Assembly (NCBI GenBank): GCA_041859945.1
Contig: JBFLGC010000001.1
Span: forward strand, 1 to 64,000
DNA from: Tetragenococcus sp041859945
GTDB taxonomy: Bacteria > Bacillota > Bacilli > Lactobacillales > Enterococcaceae
Length of the DNA stretch: 64,000 nt
Reading direction: 5' to 3'
Shown: in pieces, positions 8,462-15,886 of the stretch
Layout of the letters: every line of letters starts with the position of its first letter
Numbering within the stretch: the stretch's first letter is position 1
Program-made: the position numbers and the translations under genes
Notes under the pieces: generated by a model
Told to the model about the DNA's origin: nothing
Database searches by the model: none
What the model saw: the letters and a program-made list of their open reading frames with translations, nothing else

Positions 8462-10271
8462 CCGTTTCATCTCCTTCGCGATAATATTTACTTTGAACCT
8501 CAAATAAATAAGCGTATTGTCCTTTTTTAGCTAATAGTTCTTGGTGCGTCCCTGTTTCTACGATTTTGCCGGCTGCTAAATAAATGATTCGGTCGCAAAA
8601 ACGTGTCGAAGCCAAGCGGTGTGAAATAAAAAGAGACGTTCGGCCTTTTGTCAAATCATTATAGCGTTGATAGATATCATTTTCAGCGATCGGATCCAGA
8701 GCAGCCGTTGGTTCATCCAAGACCACGATCGGTGCATTTTTATAAAGGGCCCGTGCTAACAAAAGCCGTTGCATCTGTCCACCTGACAATTCGACGCCAT
8801 CTTCATAAATATTTCGACCAATATGGGTATGGACCCCTTGAGGTAGTTGCTTGATTTTTTCTGTTAGACCTACTTGCTCCAGAATTTGCTCCACGCGCTT
8901 ATCGGCCGGTGCGTCAAGTGTTTGTGTGATATTTTCTAAAACATCCGTTTCGAGGATCGAAAAGTCTTGGAACAAAGCAGAAAAGTGACGATAATAATCA
9001 CGCCGGTCATATTGCCGAATATCTTGACCATTTAACAAGACGCGACCATCTGTAGGATCGAGAAAACCACAGAGTAACTTGACTAAAGTGGTCTTCCCAG
9101 CGCCGTTCAAGCCAACGATCGCTAATTTTTCACCAGGACGGATCGTTAAATCGATAGCATCGAGAATATTTTCTTTGCTTTCAGGATAATGAAAGGAGAC
9201 ATGGTCGAGACGTAATTCATAAGTTTTATCAAGACTGGGTTCGAGCGCTTTACCATCTGTAAATTTAAACGTTTCGGGCATATCGATGAATTCGCGCGTG
9301 CGACTAAGATCGATGCTTTGTTTTTTGAGGGTGTTAAATTCCGTCAGAATGATTGTCAATCCCTGCGAAAAACTAGTGACCGTTGAGAAATAAAGTAAAA
9401 ATTCGGCCGCTGATAAATTGTTTTGCAAGGTAAAATAGATCAGATAGGCATAGGCAAAGCCGTTACGTAAGAAATTCATCAAAATATCGGTGCCACTACC
9501 AATGAATAAATGGCGCTCTCTTTTTTTTAAGAAAAGATTCAGATCCGTCATCCCTTCTTGATAGACATCTAACAACCAATTTTTCATATGAAAAAGGCGA
9601 ATATCTTTGGCTGGTGTCGCATCCGTTGCCTTCTTATCCAAATAATCGATTTTTTTAATGATCTTATCTTCTTCTTGGCGATGTTGAAAACGCCAATCAT
9701 TCACTTTTTGGGTGACCGCAAAACCAACCAAAGCTGTCACGATCACGACTAAAATCAAGCGGCCATCGACCGTCGCTAATAATCCTAAGTAAATAATGAA
9801 ATTCAAACTATTTTGAAGGATCGCGGTCAGTGTCGCCCAAATTTTTTCACTGGCCGAATTATTGTTGGATAAAGCGACCATACTGCGTTCCCATTTTTCT
9901 AAAAACGAGGTCGAGGAAACATTGGGAAAAGACGTTTGCTGCACTTTCATATTGATAGCATTCAAAATAAATGTCCGAATGGTAATGCGATTCATAAATA
10001 TCGCATGCTCAAAATACGTCTGCAGTCCGCTAAAGACTACCAAGCCTAAAATAAATAGTCCAATCGTTCCCAATAGATTACCAAGTGGCACATGACTTTC
10101 GATTTTACCTAATAAAACGGGACTGATAAATAATTGCAATAAACTGGTCCCGACTCCTAAAAGAGCCAGTAAAACAGTGACCACGAGGACGATTTTATTG
10201 CCCTGCCATGCTTGTTTCACCATAAAGGCAATATTACTAGCGATAGAATAGTCAGATTTTTCTTTTTCCAT
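8421..10271 (-). CDS. ABC exporter half-transporter, first of a pair
   Basis: 616 residues from ATG 10271, behind GAGGTGAAG; the longer frame to 10322 runs through the terminator hairpin and is not credible. It has an N-terminal membrane domain, then an ATPase domain with Walker A (IVGLNGAGKTTL), Q-loop (LFQDFSIL), signature ELSGGQMQR, Walker B (IVVLDEPTAALDP) and H-loop ISHRLAS. Both ABC proteins have canonical catalytic glutamates, unlike the degenerate pair at 26.7-30.2 kb. It starts just after a candidate LytTR-controlled promoter (10292-10359). There is no peptidase domain, so it is not a self-processing bacteriocin exporter of the LagD type. Confidence 0.9.
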   Translation of the reverse strand: MEKEKSDYSIASNIAFMVKQAWQGNKIVLVVTVLLALLGVGTSLLQLFISPVLLGKIESHVPLGNLLGTIGLFILGLVVFSGLQTYFEHAIFMNRITIRTFILNAINMKVQQTSFPNVSSTSFLEKWERSMVALSNNNSASEKIWATLTAILQNSLNFIIYLGLLATVDGRLILVVIVTALVGFAVTQKVNDWRFQHRQEEDKIIKKIDYLDKKATDATPAKDIRLFHMKNWLLDVYQEGMTDLNLFLKKRERHLFIGSGTDILMNFLRNGFAYAYLIYFTLQNNLSAAEFLLYFSTVTSFSQGLTIILTEFNTLKKQSIDLSRTREFIDMPETFKFTDGKALEPSLDKTYELRLDHVSFHYPESKENILDAIDLTIRPGEKLAIVGLNGAGKTTLVKLLCGFLDPTDGRVLLNGQDIRQYDRRDYYRHFSALFQDFSILETDVLENITQTLDAPADKRVEQILEQVGLTEKIKQLPQGVHTHIGRNIYEDGVELSGGQMQRLLLARALYKNAPIVVLDEPTAALDPIAENDIYQRYNDLTKGRTSLFISHRLASTRFCDRIIYLAAGKIVETGTHQELLAKKGQYAYLFEVQSKYYREGDETDGTNVAQTSLAAE

Positions 10272-10291
10272 GTTCTTCACCTCACAAATAG

Positions 10292-10359
10292 ATTTTAACA
10301 AAAAAAGCCCGTTTGAGAACATCTGGGGGACAAACGGTTCTCAAGCGGGGACGAATGGT
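10292..10359 (-). promoter_or_regulatory. Candidate LytTR operator and promoter for the ABC pair
   Basis: On the minus strand ACCATTCGT (10351-10359) is followed after exactly 12 bp by ACCGTTTGT (10330-10338). LytTR activators such as AgrA and ComE bind 9-bp direct repeats spaced by 12 bp. TAAAAT at 10292-10297 could be the -10 box, about 33 bp past the second repeat. No good -35 box is visible, as expected for an activator-dependent promoter. The LytTR gene lies directly upstream in the same cluster. Confidence 0.6.
10300..10349 (-). terminator. Terminator or attenuator between the kinase and ABC genes
   Basis: Stem CCCGTTTGAGAAC (10308-10320) / GTTCTCAAGCGGG (10337-10349), 13 bp with one G-T pair, followed on the minus strand by seven T. 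It ends the regulator-kinase transcript. One of the two LytTR repeats lies mostly in its loop, so the ABC pair probably relies on its own promoter. Confidence 0.8.
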
Positions 10360-11019
10360 TCATTGTGGCAATAAAATTTCGGTGGTAAAGGCGCCAGCTT
10401 CACTGTTACGACTGATATAACCGTCTAGTTTAGCCACGATATCATCGATACGGACCAAACCTAGGCCATGTCCCGCGCCTTTAGTCGTCTGAAAGCGGCC
10501 ACTGACTTTCGGACGTTTTTTCATTGCCGTAAAATTGGTAAAAGAAAGGTAGAGCTGGGTATTTTTCATATCCATATACACGCGGATCAAACGCTCAGCT
10601 TCAGGCAACTTTAGGCTCGCTTCGATGGCATTGTCAAATAAATTGCCGATAATGGAACACAGATCGATTTCAGAGGTTTTTAAAGCCACGGGAATATGGG
10701 CATCAGCGACGACTTCGATATTTTTGGCTTTGGCAAGGGAGATCTTACTGTTTAAAATCGCGTCTGCCATGGCATTGCCGGTCTTCACGACCACGTCGAC
10801 AGTCGCCAAGTCATGATCTAATTCATTCAGATAAGTTTTTATCGCCTCTAAATCACCACTGGCAGCATAAGCTTTCATAGTCTGGATATGATTGCGGTAG
10901 TCATGGCGCCAAGTGCGCATTTGCCGATACATATTTTCCACTTCATTATAGTGGGTCGTGATCAATTCTTCTTGGTACAAAGCCAATTGTTTATTGAGTC
11001 GTTTTTCAAAGAGTCGCAT
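10360..11019 (-). CDS. Soluble GHKL-type sensor histidine kinase (HPK10-like) without a membrane domain
   Basis: 219 residues. The phospho-accepting His39 lies in WRHDYRNHIQ, the N-box is GNLFDNAIEAS, and the G-box is AGHGLGLVRID. These are features of the Agr/Com-type kinases that pair with LytTR regulators. Those kinases normally carry five to seven N-terminal membrane segments; here the protein starts about 20 residues of coiled-coil-like sequence before the H-box region, with AGGAAAGG just upstream of ATG 11019. The start is therefore genuine and the input domain is absent rather than missed. The stop codon lies next to the LytTR operator. It presumably phosphorylates the adjacent LytTR protein; how it senses is unknown. 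Confidence 0.85.
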   Translation of the reverse strand: MRLFEKRLNKQLALYQEELITTHYNEVENMYRQMRTWRHDYRNHIQTMKAYAASGDLEAIKTYLNELDHDLATVDVVVKTGNAMADAILNSKISLAKAKNIEVVADAHIPVALKTSEIDLCSIIGNLFDNAIEASLKLPEAERLIRVYMDMKNTQLYLSFTNFTAMKKRPKVSGRFQTTKGAGHGLGLVRIDDIVAKLDGYISRNSEAGAFTTEILLPQ

Positions 11020-11042
11020 GGTTTATCCTTTCCTCCATTTTC

Positions 11043-11738
11043 TCACAAATACTCGATCAAAGCGCGGTTTATTTTCTCATAATTGCCACGCGACAAAGGA
11101 ACTCGAGCACCATTTTGCAAGTGGACTTCTGTTTTGGTGACTTTGGCAACTTCCATTAAATTAACGATAAAGGAGCGATGGCAACGAAAAAAACGGGCAT
11201 CAAGATTTTTGGCAATCTCACTTAAGGTCTGCTTAGTAGTCACATCCGTTTTCGCATGAACAGTCACATAATTGTGGTCGACTTCAAGGTAATGGATCTC
11301 ATAAAAGGGCAAGACCACGATCTCGCCTTCTGCTTGAATGGTCAAGCTTTGGCGGTTGTCTTTTATGGTTGCTACAGCGCGGTCCAAGACTTGAAAAAAT
11401 TTAGTCTCATCTAGCGGCTTCAAAAGATAATGGAGCGCGGCAACTTCATACCCTTCTGCTATGTAATCGGAATAGCCCGTGATGAAAACGATCTGGACCG
11501 CCTTGTTTTCGTGGCGGATCTTCTTAGCTAGCGTCACGCCATCCATGGCTGCCATTTCGATGTCTAGCAGCAAAAGATCATATTTTTTGCTCGAAAAGTC
11601 CAACCACAAACTTTCAGCAGAATCAAAAAAATCGATCGTCATTTGTTGGCTACGACTTTTCATCCATCGTTCGACTAAGTGCGCCACATAATCTGCGGCT
11701 GGTTTTTCATCATCACAAATTGCTAGTTGATAAGCCAC
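11043..11738 (-). CDS. LytTR-family response regulator
   Basis: 231 residues. The receiver domain has acidic residues in AICDDEK and the phospho-acceptor aspartate in LLLLDIEMAAMDG; the C-terminal LytTR DNA-binding domain contains YLEVDHNYVTVHAK and FFRCHRSFIVNL. The start is GTG 11738 with AAAGGAGG nine bases upstream. A gap of 23 bp separates it from the kinase gene. No separate promoter is evident between the preceding terminator (11757-11787) and the GTG, so expression may depend on readthrough from DUF1831 or a promoter I cannot see. Its likely target is the direct repeat at 10330-10359. Confidence 0.92.
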   Translation of the reverse strand: MAYQLAICDDEKPAADYVAHLVERWMKSRSQQMTIDFFDSAESLWLDFSSKKYDLLLLDIEMAAMDGVTLAKKIRHENKAVQIVFITGYSDYIAEGYEVAALHYLLKPLDETKFFQVLDRAVATIKDNRQSLTIQAEGEIVVLPFYEIHYLEVDHNYVTVHAKTDVTTKQTLSEIAKNLDARFFRCHRSFIVNLMEVAKVTKTEVHLQNGARVPLSRGNYEKINRALIEYL

Positions 11739-11756
11739 GGTCCAGGCCTCCTTTTC

Positions 11757-11787
11757 AAAAAAATCGCAGGACAGCTTGCCTGCGATT
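11757..11787 (-). terminator. Terminator of the DUF1831 gene
   Basis: Stem AATCGCAGG / CCTGCGATT followed by seven T on the minus strand, immediately upstream of the LytTR gene's ribosome site. Confidence 0.85.
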
Positions 11788-11793
11788 GACTCC

Positions 11794-12138
11794 TTATTGA
11801 ACTTTTGTAAATAAACCGCGATCGATAAAGCCGTCCATTAGAAAGTAAAATTTTTCTTGTAACAAGTCATTCTCAGACCCTTTGAAAATATTGACTGCCT
11901 TTAACCCATTGGCCGTTGTTACCGCCATTTTCAAGCTGTGAATCTCTTTATCGACTGTGATTTTAAGTTTCAAACCCTCATTACTTTGCGGTGTCGCTTG
12001 CAAAGGCCGGATCAATTGAAAATTGCCGTTTTTTGTTTCGGTAAAGCCATTATCACGTAAGGTGTATTTTTTTGCGGTCGCAGCCAGCTGATAGTTGACG
12101 GGACAACCTAAAATACTCGCTTCTGTTTGAAATGCCAT
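11794..12138 (-). CDS. DUF1831 family protein
   Basis: 114 residues from ATG 12138, which has AAGGAG eight bases upstream. It is a small cytosolic protein without membrane segments. It resembles the DUF1831 family of lactic acid bacteria, whose members are found next to cysteine desulfurase and mnmA; the function has not been established to my knowledge. Here it follows the cysteine desulfurase gene on the same strand, as in relatives, which supports a role in sulfur transfer or tRNA thiolation. The family assignment rests on the sequence style (AFQTEASILGCPVNYQL) and on gene order. Confidence 0.75.
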   Translation of the reverse strand: MAFQTEASILGCPVNYQLAATAKKYTLRDNGFTETKNGNFQLIRPLQATPQSNEGLKLKITVDKEIHSLKMAVTTANGLKAVNIFKGSENDLLQEKFYFLMDGFIDRGLFTKVQ

Positions 12139-12198
12139 TTTCCCACTCCTTCTCATATACTAGTTTTATTATAACGATTTGAAAACGCCTTGGCTAGT

Positions 12199-13341
12199 CT
12201 AATTTTGCTTTAAATGCGCGATACTTGTGACTAAAGCTTGACAAAAAGCTTCGATGTCTGCTAGCGTATTGCCATAGCCAAAACTGATGCGGATCGATTC
12301 TTTCACAACCGTTGCATCCTTGCCATACATGGCTTCTAAGACATGCGAAGGATCGACATTGCCCGCTGTACAAGCAGAGCCTGTCGAAATAGCAAAACCG
12401 GCCAGATCCAAATGCATCAATAATAAATCATTAGGCACACCGGGAAATTGCAGATTCAAGACGTGGGTCAACTTGTGATCTAAATCGCCATTGATATGAA
12501 AGTCGATCGCAGCTTCGGTCAGGCGTTGTTGGACCAAATGGGAAAAGTTGGCATATTTGCTTTGATTCTCAGCTTGGACTTTTTCTGGCAAAAAGTCAAT
12601 AGCTTTGGCCATGGCACAAATAGCGGCTAAGTTTTCCGTGCCCGCGCGCCGCTTTTCTTCTTGCTCCCCACCGTGCAAAAAGGACGGTAAGGACAGGTTT
12701 TGATCCTTATACAAAAAACCAATGCCTTTGGGACCGTTGATCTTATGCGCCGAAACGCTGAGCAGATCGATGCCCCACGCATGCGGATCCAGGGGCACTT
12801 TGCCATAAGCTTGCACGGCATCGGTATGAAAAACAGCCGGGTGGTCGCGCAACAAATCACCGATCGCTTGGATCGGTAGCAAATTGCCGGTCTCATTATT
12901 GGCAAACATCACCGAAACCAAGATCGTATCCTCACGAAGCGCATCGGCCACGCTTTTTACAGACAATTGCCCAGATTCATCGACAGGCAAATAGGTCACT
13001 TCAAAGCCTTGACCTTCCAAAAATTTCATGGTATTTAGAACAGCCGGATGTTCGATCTGGGTCGTGATCACATGCTGCCCTTGGGTTTTCCGCGCCAAAG
13101 CGGTCATCAAAATCGCGGTATTATCAGCCTCGGTCCCGCCACTATTAAAGATGATTTCAGTCGGCTTGACATGGATACTTTGGGCGATCGTTAAGCGCGC
13201 TTTTTCCAACTGTTCATGCGCGCGTCGTCCGTAGCCATGGACACTAGAGGGATTGCCAAAAATCGTAGTTGATACCTCCGTCAAGGTTTGGACGACTTCA
13301 GGACGCATAGGAGTTGTGGCCGCATGATCTAAATAGGTCAT
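12199..13341 (-). CDS. Cysteine desulfurase (NifS/IscS class)
   Basis: 380 residues from ATG 13341 (GAAGGAAAG just upstream); the longer frame begins inside the prs terminator. It is a pyridoxal phosphate enzyme that takes sulfur from cysteine for tRNA thiolation, thiamine or Fe-S synthesis. The N-terminal signature is YLDHAATTPMRPEV, the PLP lysine is in SAHKINGPKG, and the active cysteine loop is STGSACTAGN. It probably supplies MnmA, encoded further downstream on the same strand. Confidence 0.95.
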   Translation of the reverse strand: MTYLDHAATTPMRPEVVQTLTEVSTTIFGNPSSVHGYGRRAHEQLEKARLTIAQSIHVKPTEIIFNSGGTEADNTAILMTALARKTQGQHVITTQIEHPAVLNTMKFLEGQGFEVTYLPVDESGQLSVKSVADALREDTILVSVMFANNETGNLLPIQAIGDLLRDHPAVFHTDAVQAYGKVPLDPHAWGIDLLSVSAHKINGPKGIGFLYKDQNLSLPSFLHGGEQEEKRRAGTENLAAICAMAKAIDFLPEKVQAENQSKYANFSHLVQQRLTEAAIDFHINGDLDHKLTHVLNLQFPGVPNDLLLMHLDLAGFAISTGSACTAGNVDPSHVLEAMYGKDATVVKESIRISFGYGNTLADIEAFCQALVTSIAHLKQN

Positions 13342-13363
13342 TTTCTTTCCTTCTTTCAAAAAT

Positions 13364-13395
13364 ACCAACGAAAGAAAAAGTGCTCTTTCGTTGGT
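13364..13395 (-). terminator. Terminator of prs
   Basis: Perfect 12-bp stem ACCAACGAAAGA / TCTTTCGTTGGT followed on the minus strand by ATTTTTG, six bases past the prs stop. Confidence 0.92.
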
Positions 13396-13401
13396 CATTG
13401 G

Positions 13402-14364
13402 CTAATCAAACTTTTTCTTTTCGATACTAAACAGTGGACTCATCGGAATGTTTTCATAAATACGGTGGACAGCCTCGCCCATTAACTCAGCACAGGTCAC
13501 ATACGTCAATTGCTTGGGGTGACGACTTTCATCAGTCAAACAAGAATCAGTCACGCAAATATCTGCGATCGGAGCTGCTTCAAGGATCTCTTTGGCAGGT
13601 GGTGAAAGCAAGGCATGTGACGCACAAGCATAAACTTCAGTGGCGCCATTTTCTTTCAAAAGTCGCGCTGCTTTAGCTAAAGTCTCACCGGTATTTAATA
13701 TATCATCGACCATGATGCATTTCTTGCCGTGAACATCACCGATCACATATTCCGCCTCGACTTGATCCTCGCCTTGTTCAACGATAGCTAAGGTCGTATT
13801 CAGATATTCGGCCAGACTGCGCGAACGATTGACCCCACTATTTTTAGGTGATACGACGACATACTCCTCACCTTCCATGTCTTTGTCACGATAATAACGT
13901 GCAAAAAGCGGCATGGTAAAGAGGTTATCGACCGGTACATTGAAAAAGCCTTGCACTTGGACCGCATGTAAGTCGAGTGTCAACACACGCGTGGCTCCCG
14001 CTTCTTCTAACATATTAGCGATAAGTTTCGCCGTGATCGGTTCATGCGGGTGTGCCGTTCGATCTTGTCTGGCATACGCATAGTAAGGCAAGACAACATT
14101 GACTGTTTTGGCACTGGCCCGTTTCATGGCATCAATCATGATCAAAAGTTCCATATAATAATCATTGACGGGCTGATTGGTCGATTGGATCAAAAAGGTA
14201 TGCACCCCGCGCACACTTTCCTCGATATTGATCGAAATCTCACCATCGCTAAAATGTTTGATCACACATTTTCCCAACTCAGCTCCAAAGGCATGAGCAA
14301 TGTTCTCAGCTAAAGGTTGGTTCCCATTCAAACTAAAAAATTTAATCGGTGCTTTGTTCGCCAT
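13402..14364 (-). CDS. prs: Ribose-phosphate pyrophosphokinase
   Basis: 320 residues, normal length. It makes PRPP from ribose 5-phosphate and ATP for nucleotide, His and Trp synthesis. Visible motifs are the catalytic flexible loop (YARQDRTAHPHEPITAK), the divalent metal site (LTLDLHAVQVQGFF) and the PRPP-binding loop (IMVDDILNTGETL). ATG 14364 is preceded by AGGGAGGCAG. The upstream divergent-free gap to 14435 is short and holds no clear promoter that I can name. Confidence 0.96.
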   Translation of the reverse strand: MANKAPIKFFSLNGNQPLAENIAHAFGAELGKCVIKHFSDGEISINIEESVRGVHTFLIQSTNQPVNDYYMELLIMIDAMKRASAKTVNVVLPYYAYARQDRTAHPHEPITAKLIANMLEEAGATRVLTLDLHAVQVQGFFNVPVDNLFTMPLFARYYRDKDMEGEEYVVVSPKNSGVNRSRSLAEYLNTTLAIVEQGEDQVEAEYVIGDVHGKKCIMVDDILNTGETLAKAARLLKENGATEVYACASHALLSPPAKEILEAAPIADICVTDSCLTDESRHPKQLTYVTCAELMGEAVHRIYENIPMSPLFSIEKKKFD

Positions 14365-14434
14365 AACTGCCTCCCTAATTCACTTTCCTTCATTTTAGCA
14401 CATTTTTTGACTTTCGTCGGGACTTTTTTGAAAA

Positions 14435-14980
14435 TTATGGCAAAGAAACCGTCCCATTGATCCATTTGGCAGGAATAACCTGATCATAATTGCCCCAATT
14501 GTCGTGAACTTTCAAAAAACGTTTTCCTTCTGACGTCTCCATGTAGGCATAGGCCACGACCCAGTGATTACCATAAGTGCTACCCAAAACTTTGAGCAAA
14601 CCTACGATCACGGGCTTGCCCTCGTCGATCCGTTTGACCGCCCGTTGCCAGCCCCCGATCAAGGTCATACGTGCTCGCAGGGGCAATCTTTCCATGGTAA
14701 AATATTTTGACAACCCATGACTGACTTGAAGCGAAGTCGTCGGAAAATCATAAGGCTGAATAAAGGCTTGCAAAAAGTGAATCAACGTCTGTCCTTGCCA
14801 ACTATTCTTTTGGCGAATCGTCTTTGGCACGATTTTTTCATCAATGTAGTCTTGATAATAAGCCAACAAAACGGAGGCCGCGTATGTCCCACACAAATAG
14901 CCACTTGGTGTCCTCCAATTTTGATAGGCTTTAAAGCGTTCTTCGGAAATCCCGATCCACTGATCCTTGTCTCTGATCAT
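14435..14980 (-). CDS. C39-like papain-fold protein, possibly a peptidase
   Basis: 181 residues from ATG 14980. A longer frame exists to 15073, but a well-formed promoter (15011-15039) lies inside it, so the shorter start is preferred; the ribosome site (ACGGTGG) is weak. The likely catalytic Cys is in GYLCGTYAASVLLAYY, the His in GNHWVVAYAY and the Asp/Asn in HDNWGNY, an arrangement typical of C39-like and related papain-fold proteins. No ATPase or membrane domain is attached and no signal peptide is visible, so it is neither a bacteriocin exporter nor clearly secreted. The substrate is unknown. Confidence 0.7.
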   Translation of the reverse strand: MIRDKDQWIGISEERFKAYQNWRTPSGYLCGTYAASVLLAYYQDYIDEKIVPKTIRQKNSWQGQTLIHFLQAFIQPYDFPTTSLQVSHGLSKYFTMERLPLRARMTLIGGWQRAVKRIDEGKPVIVGLLKVLGSTYGNHWVVAYAYMETSEGKRFLKVHDNWGNYDQVIPAKWINGTVSLP

Positions 14981-15010
14981 CACTACCACCGTCTTTCTTT
15001 TATTGATTCC

Positions 15011-15039
15011 AATATAGCTAAGTTTTGTTAGCAGGTCAA
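15011..15039 (-). promoter_or_regulatory. Sigma-A type promoter for the C39-like gene
   Basis: On the minus strand TTGACC (15034-15039), 17-bp spacer, TATATT (15011-15016). Transcription would start near 15004, about 24 bases ahead of ATG 14980. Confidence 0.7.
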
Positions 15040-15139
15040 CTAAAGCTCCTTTTCTAAATGCCAAAGTGACCAAACTTCGAGTCGACCTAAGAAAAAGAGT
15101 GCGGAGCTGCCTTTTGGGGGAAGATTTAGTAGATGGTTA

Positions 15140-15221
15140 ACTATCGAACATGTTTTAATTTCAAATCTGTCCGATACTTGACTATCGAACATGTTTCAGT
15201 TCAAAATCTGTTCGATACTCA
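15140..15221. repeat. Two 41-bp tandem units with inverted ends
   Basis: Units 15140-15180 and 15181-15221 both start ACTATCGAACATGTTT and end in TCTGTYCGATACT. In the second, TATCGAACA and TGTTCGATA form a perfect 9-bp inverted repeat. They sit between divergently transcribed genes, so they could be operator sites or transcribed hairpins. Confidence 0.85.
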
Positions 15222-15316
15222 TTTATCCAATCGTTTAGACTAAAATATTTTATCGTTCTTTTTTCCTTGTCTTATGCTACAATTAAGCAAATCATCGATT
15301 AGAAAAGGAGATCATC

Positions 15317-15844
15317 ATGGCAAAGGAACAGATCTATTTAGCAGAGTTGCGTGAAGGCGATAGCGAGTTATTTACCCAGTGGCAATGGGACGAAGAATTC
15401 GCGGTGGGGATCAGTTATGATGTTTTTCATCCTTTCCAAAATAAGGATTGGGAAGCGATGTTTGACACTAGTGATAGTGAAGAAAAATTTTATTACACGA
15501 TCCGAAAGAAAAACGACGATTCCTTGATCGGTTTTATCTCTCTGTCAGAAGTCCTACTTAAAAACCGTCGCGGTGAATTAGGCATCGGTATCCCGGCAAA
15601 AGAAAATCGTGGGCGTGGTTATGGTAGTGAAGCTATTACGTGTTTGTTGCGTTTTGCTTTTGATCATTTAGGCCTGCACAAGGTCAATTTATCGGTCAAT
15701 GCCAATAATAGTCAGGCCATCCACGTTTATGAATCACTGGGCTTTCATCGTGAAGGCGTCAATCGTGAGGCGAATTATCAAGCGGGAAAGTGGCTCGACA
15801 TTTATGATTATGGTCTCTTGGAATCAGAATGGCGTGCGCATTAA
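15317..15844 (+). CDS. GNAT acetyltransferase (RimJ/RimL-like)
   Basis: 175 residues, ATG preceded by AAAAGGAGATC. The acetyl-CoA loop is visible as ENRGRGYGSEAITCLL, followed by the NANNSQAIHVYESLGF segment common to RimJ/RimL-like enzymes that acetylate protein N-termini, amino acids or polyamines. The precise substrate cannot be inferred. It is followed within 43 bp by pepO on the same strand, so the two may be co-transcribed. Confidence 0.88.
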   Translation: MAKEQIYLAELREGDSELFTQWQWDEEFAVGISYDVFHPFQNKDWEAMFDTSDSEEKFYYTIRKKNDDSLIGFISLSEVLLKNRRGELGIGIPAKENRGRGYGSEAITCLLRFAFDHLGLHKVNLSVNANNSQAIHVYESLGFHREGVNREANYQAGKWLDIYDYGLLESEWRAH

Positions 15845-15886
15845 ATTTGGTGTATCATAGAGAAGATGAAAGTGAGTGTGAAAAAT

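Noticed and set aside
8462..8503. Longer N-terminus of the second ABC gene
   Set aside because: No ribosome site; AAGGAG fits ATG 8461.
10272..10322. Longer N-terminus of the first ABC gene
   Set aside because: It would be translated through the terminator hairpin and -10-like box; ATG 10271 has its own ribosome site.
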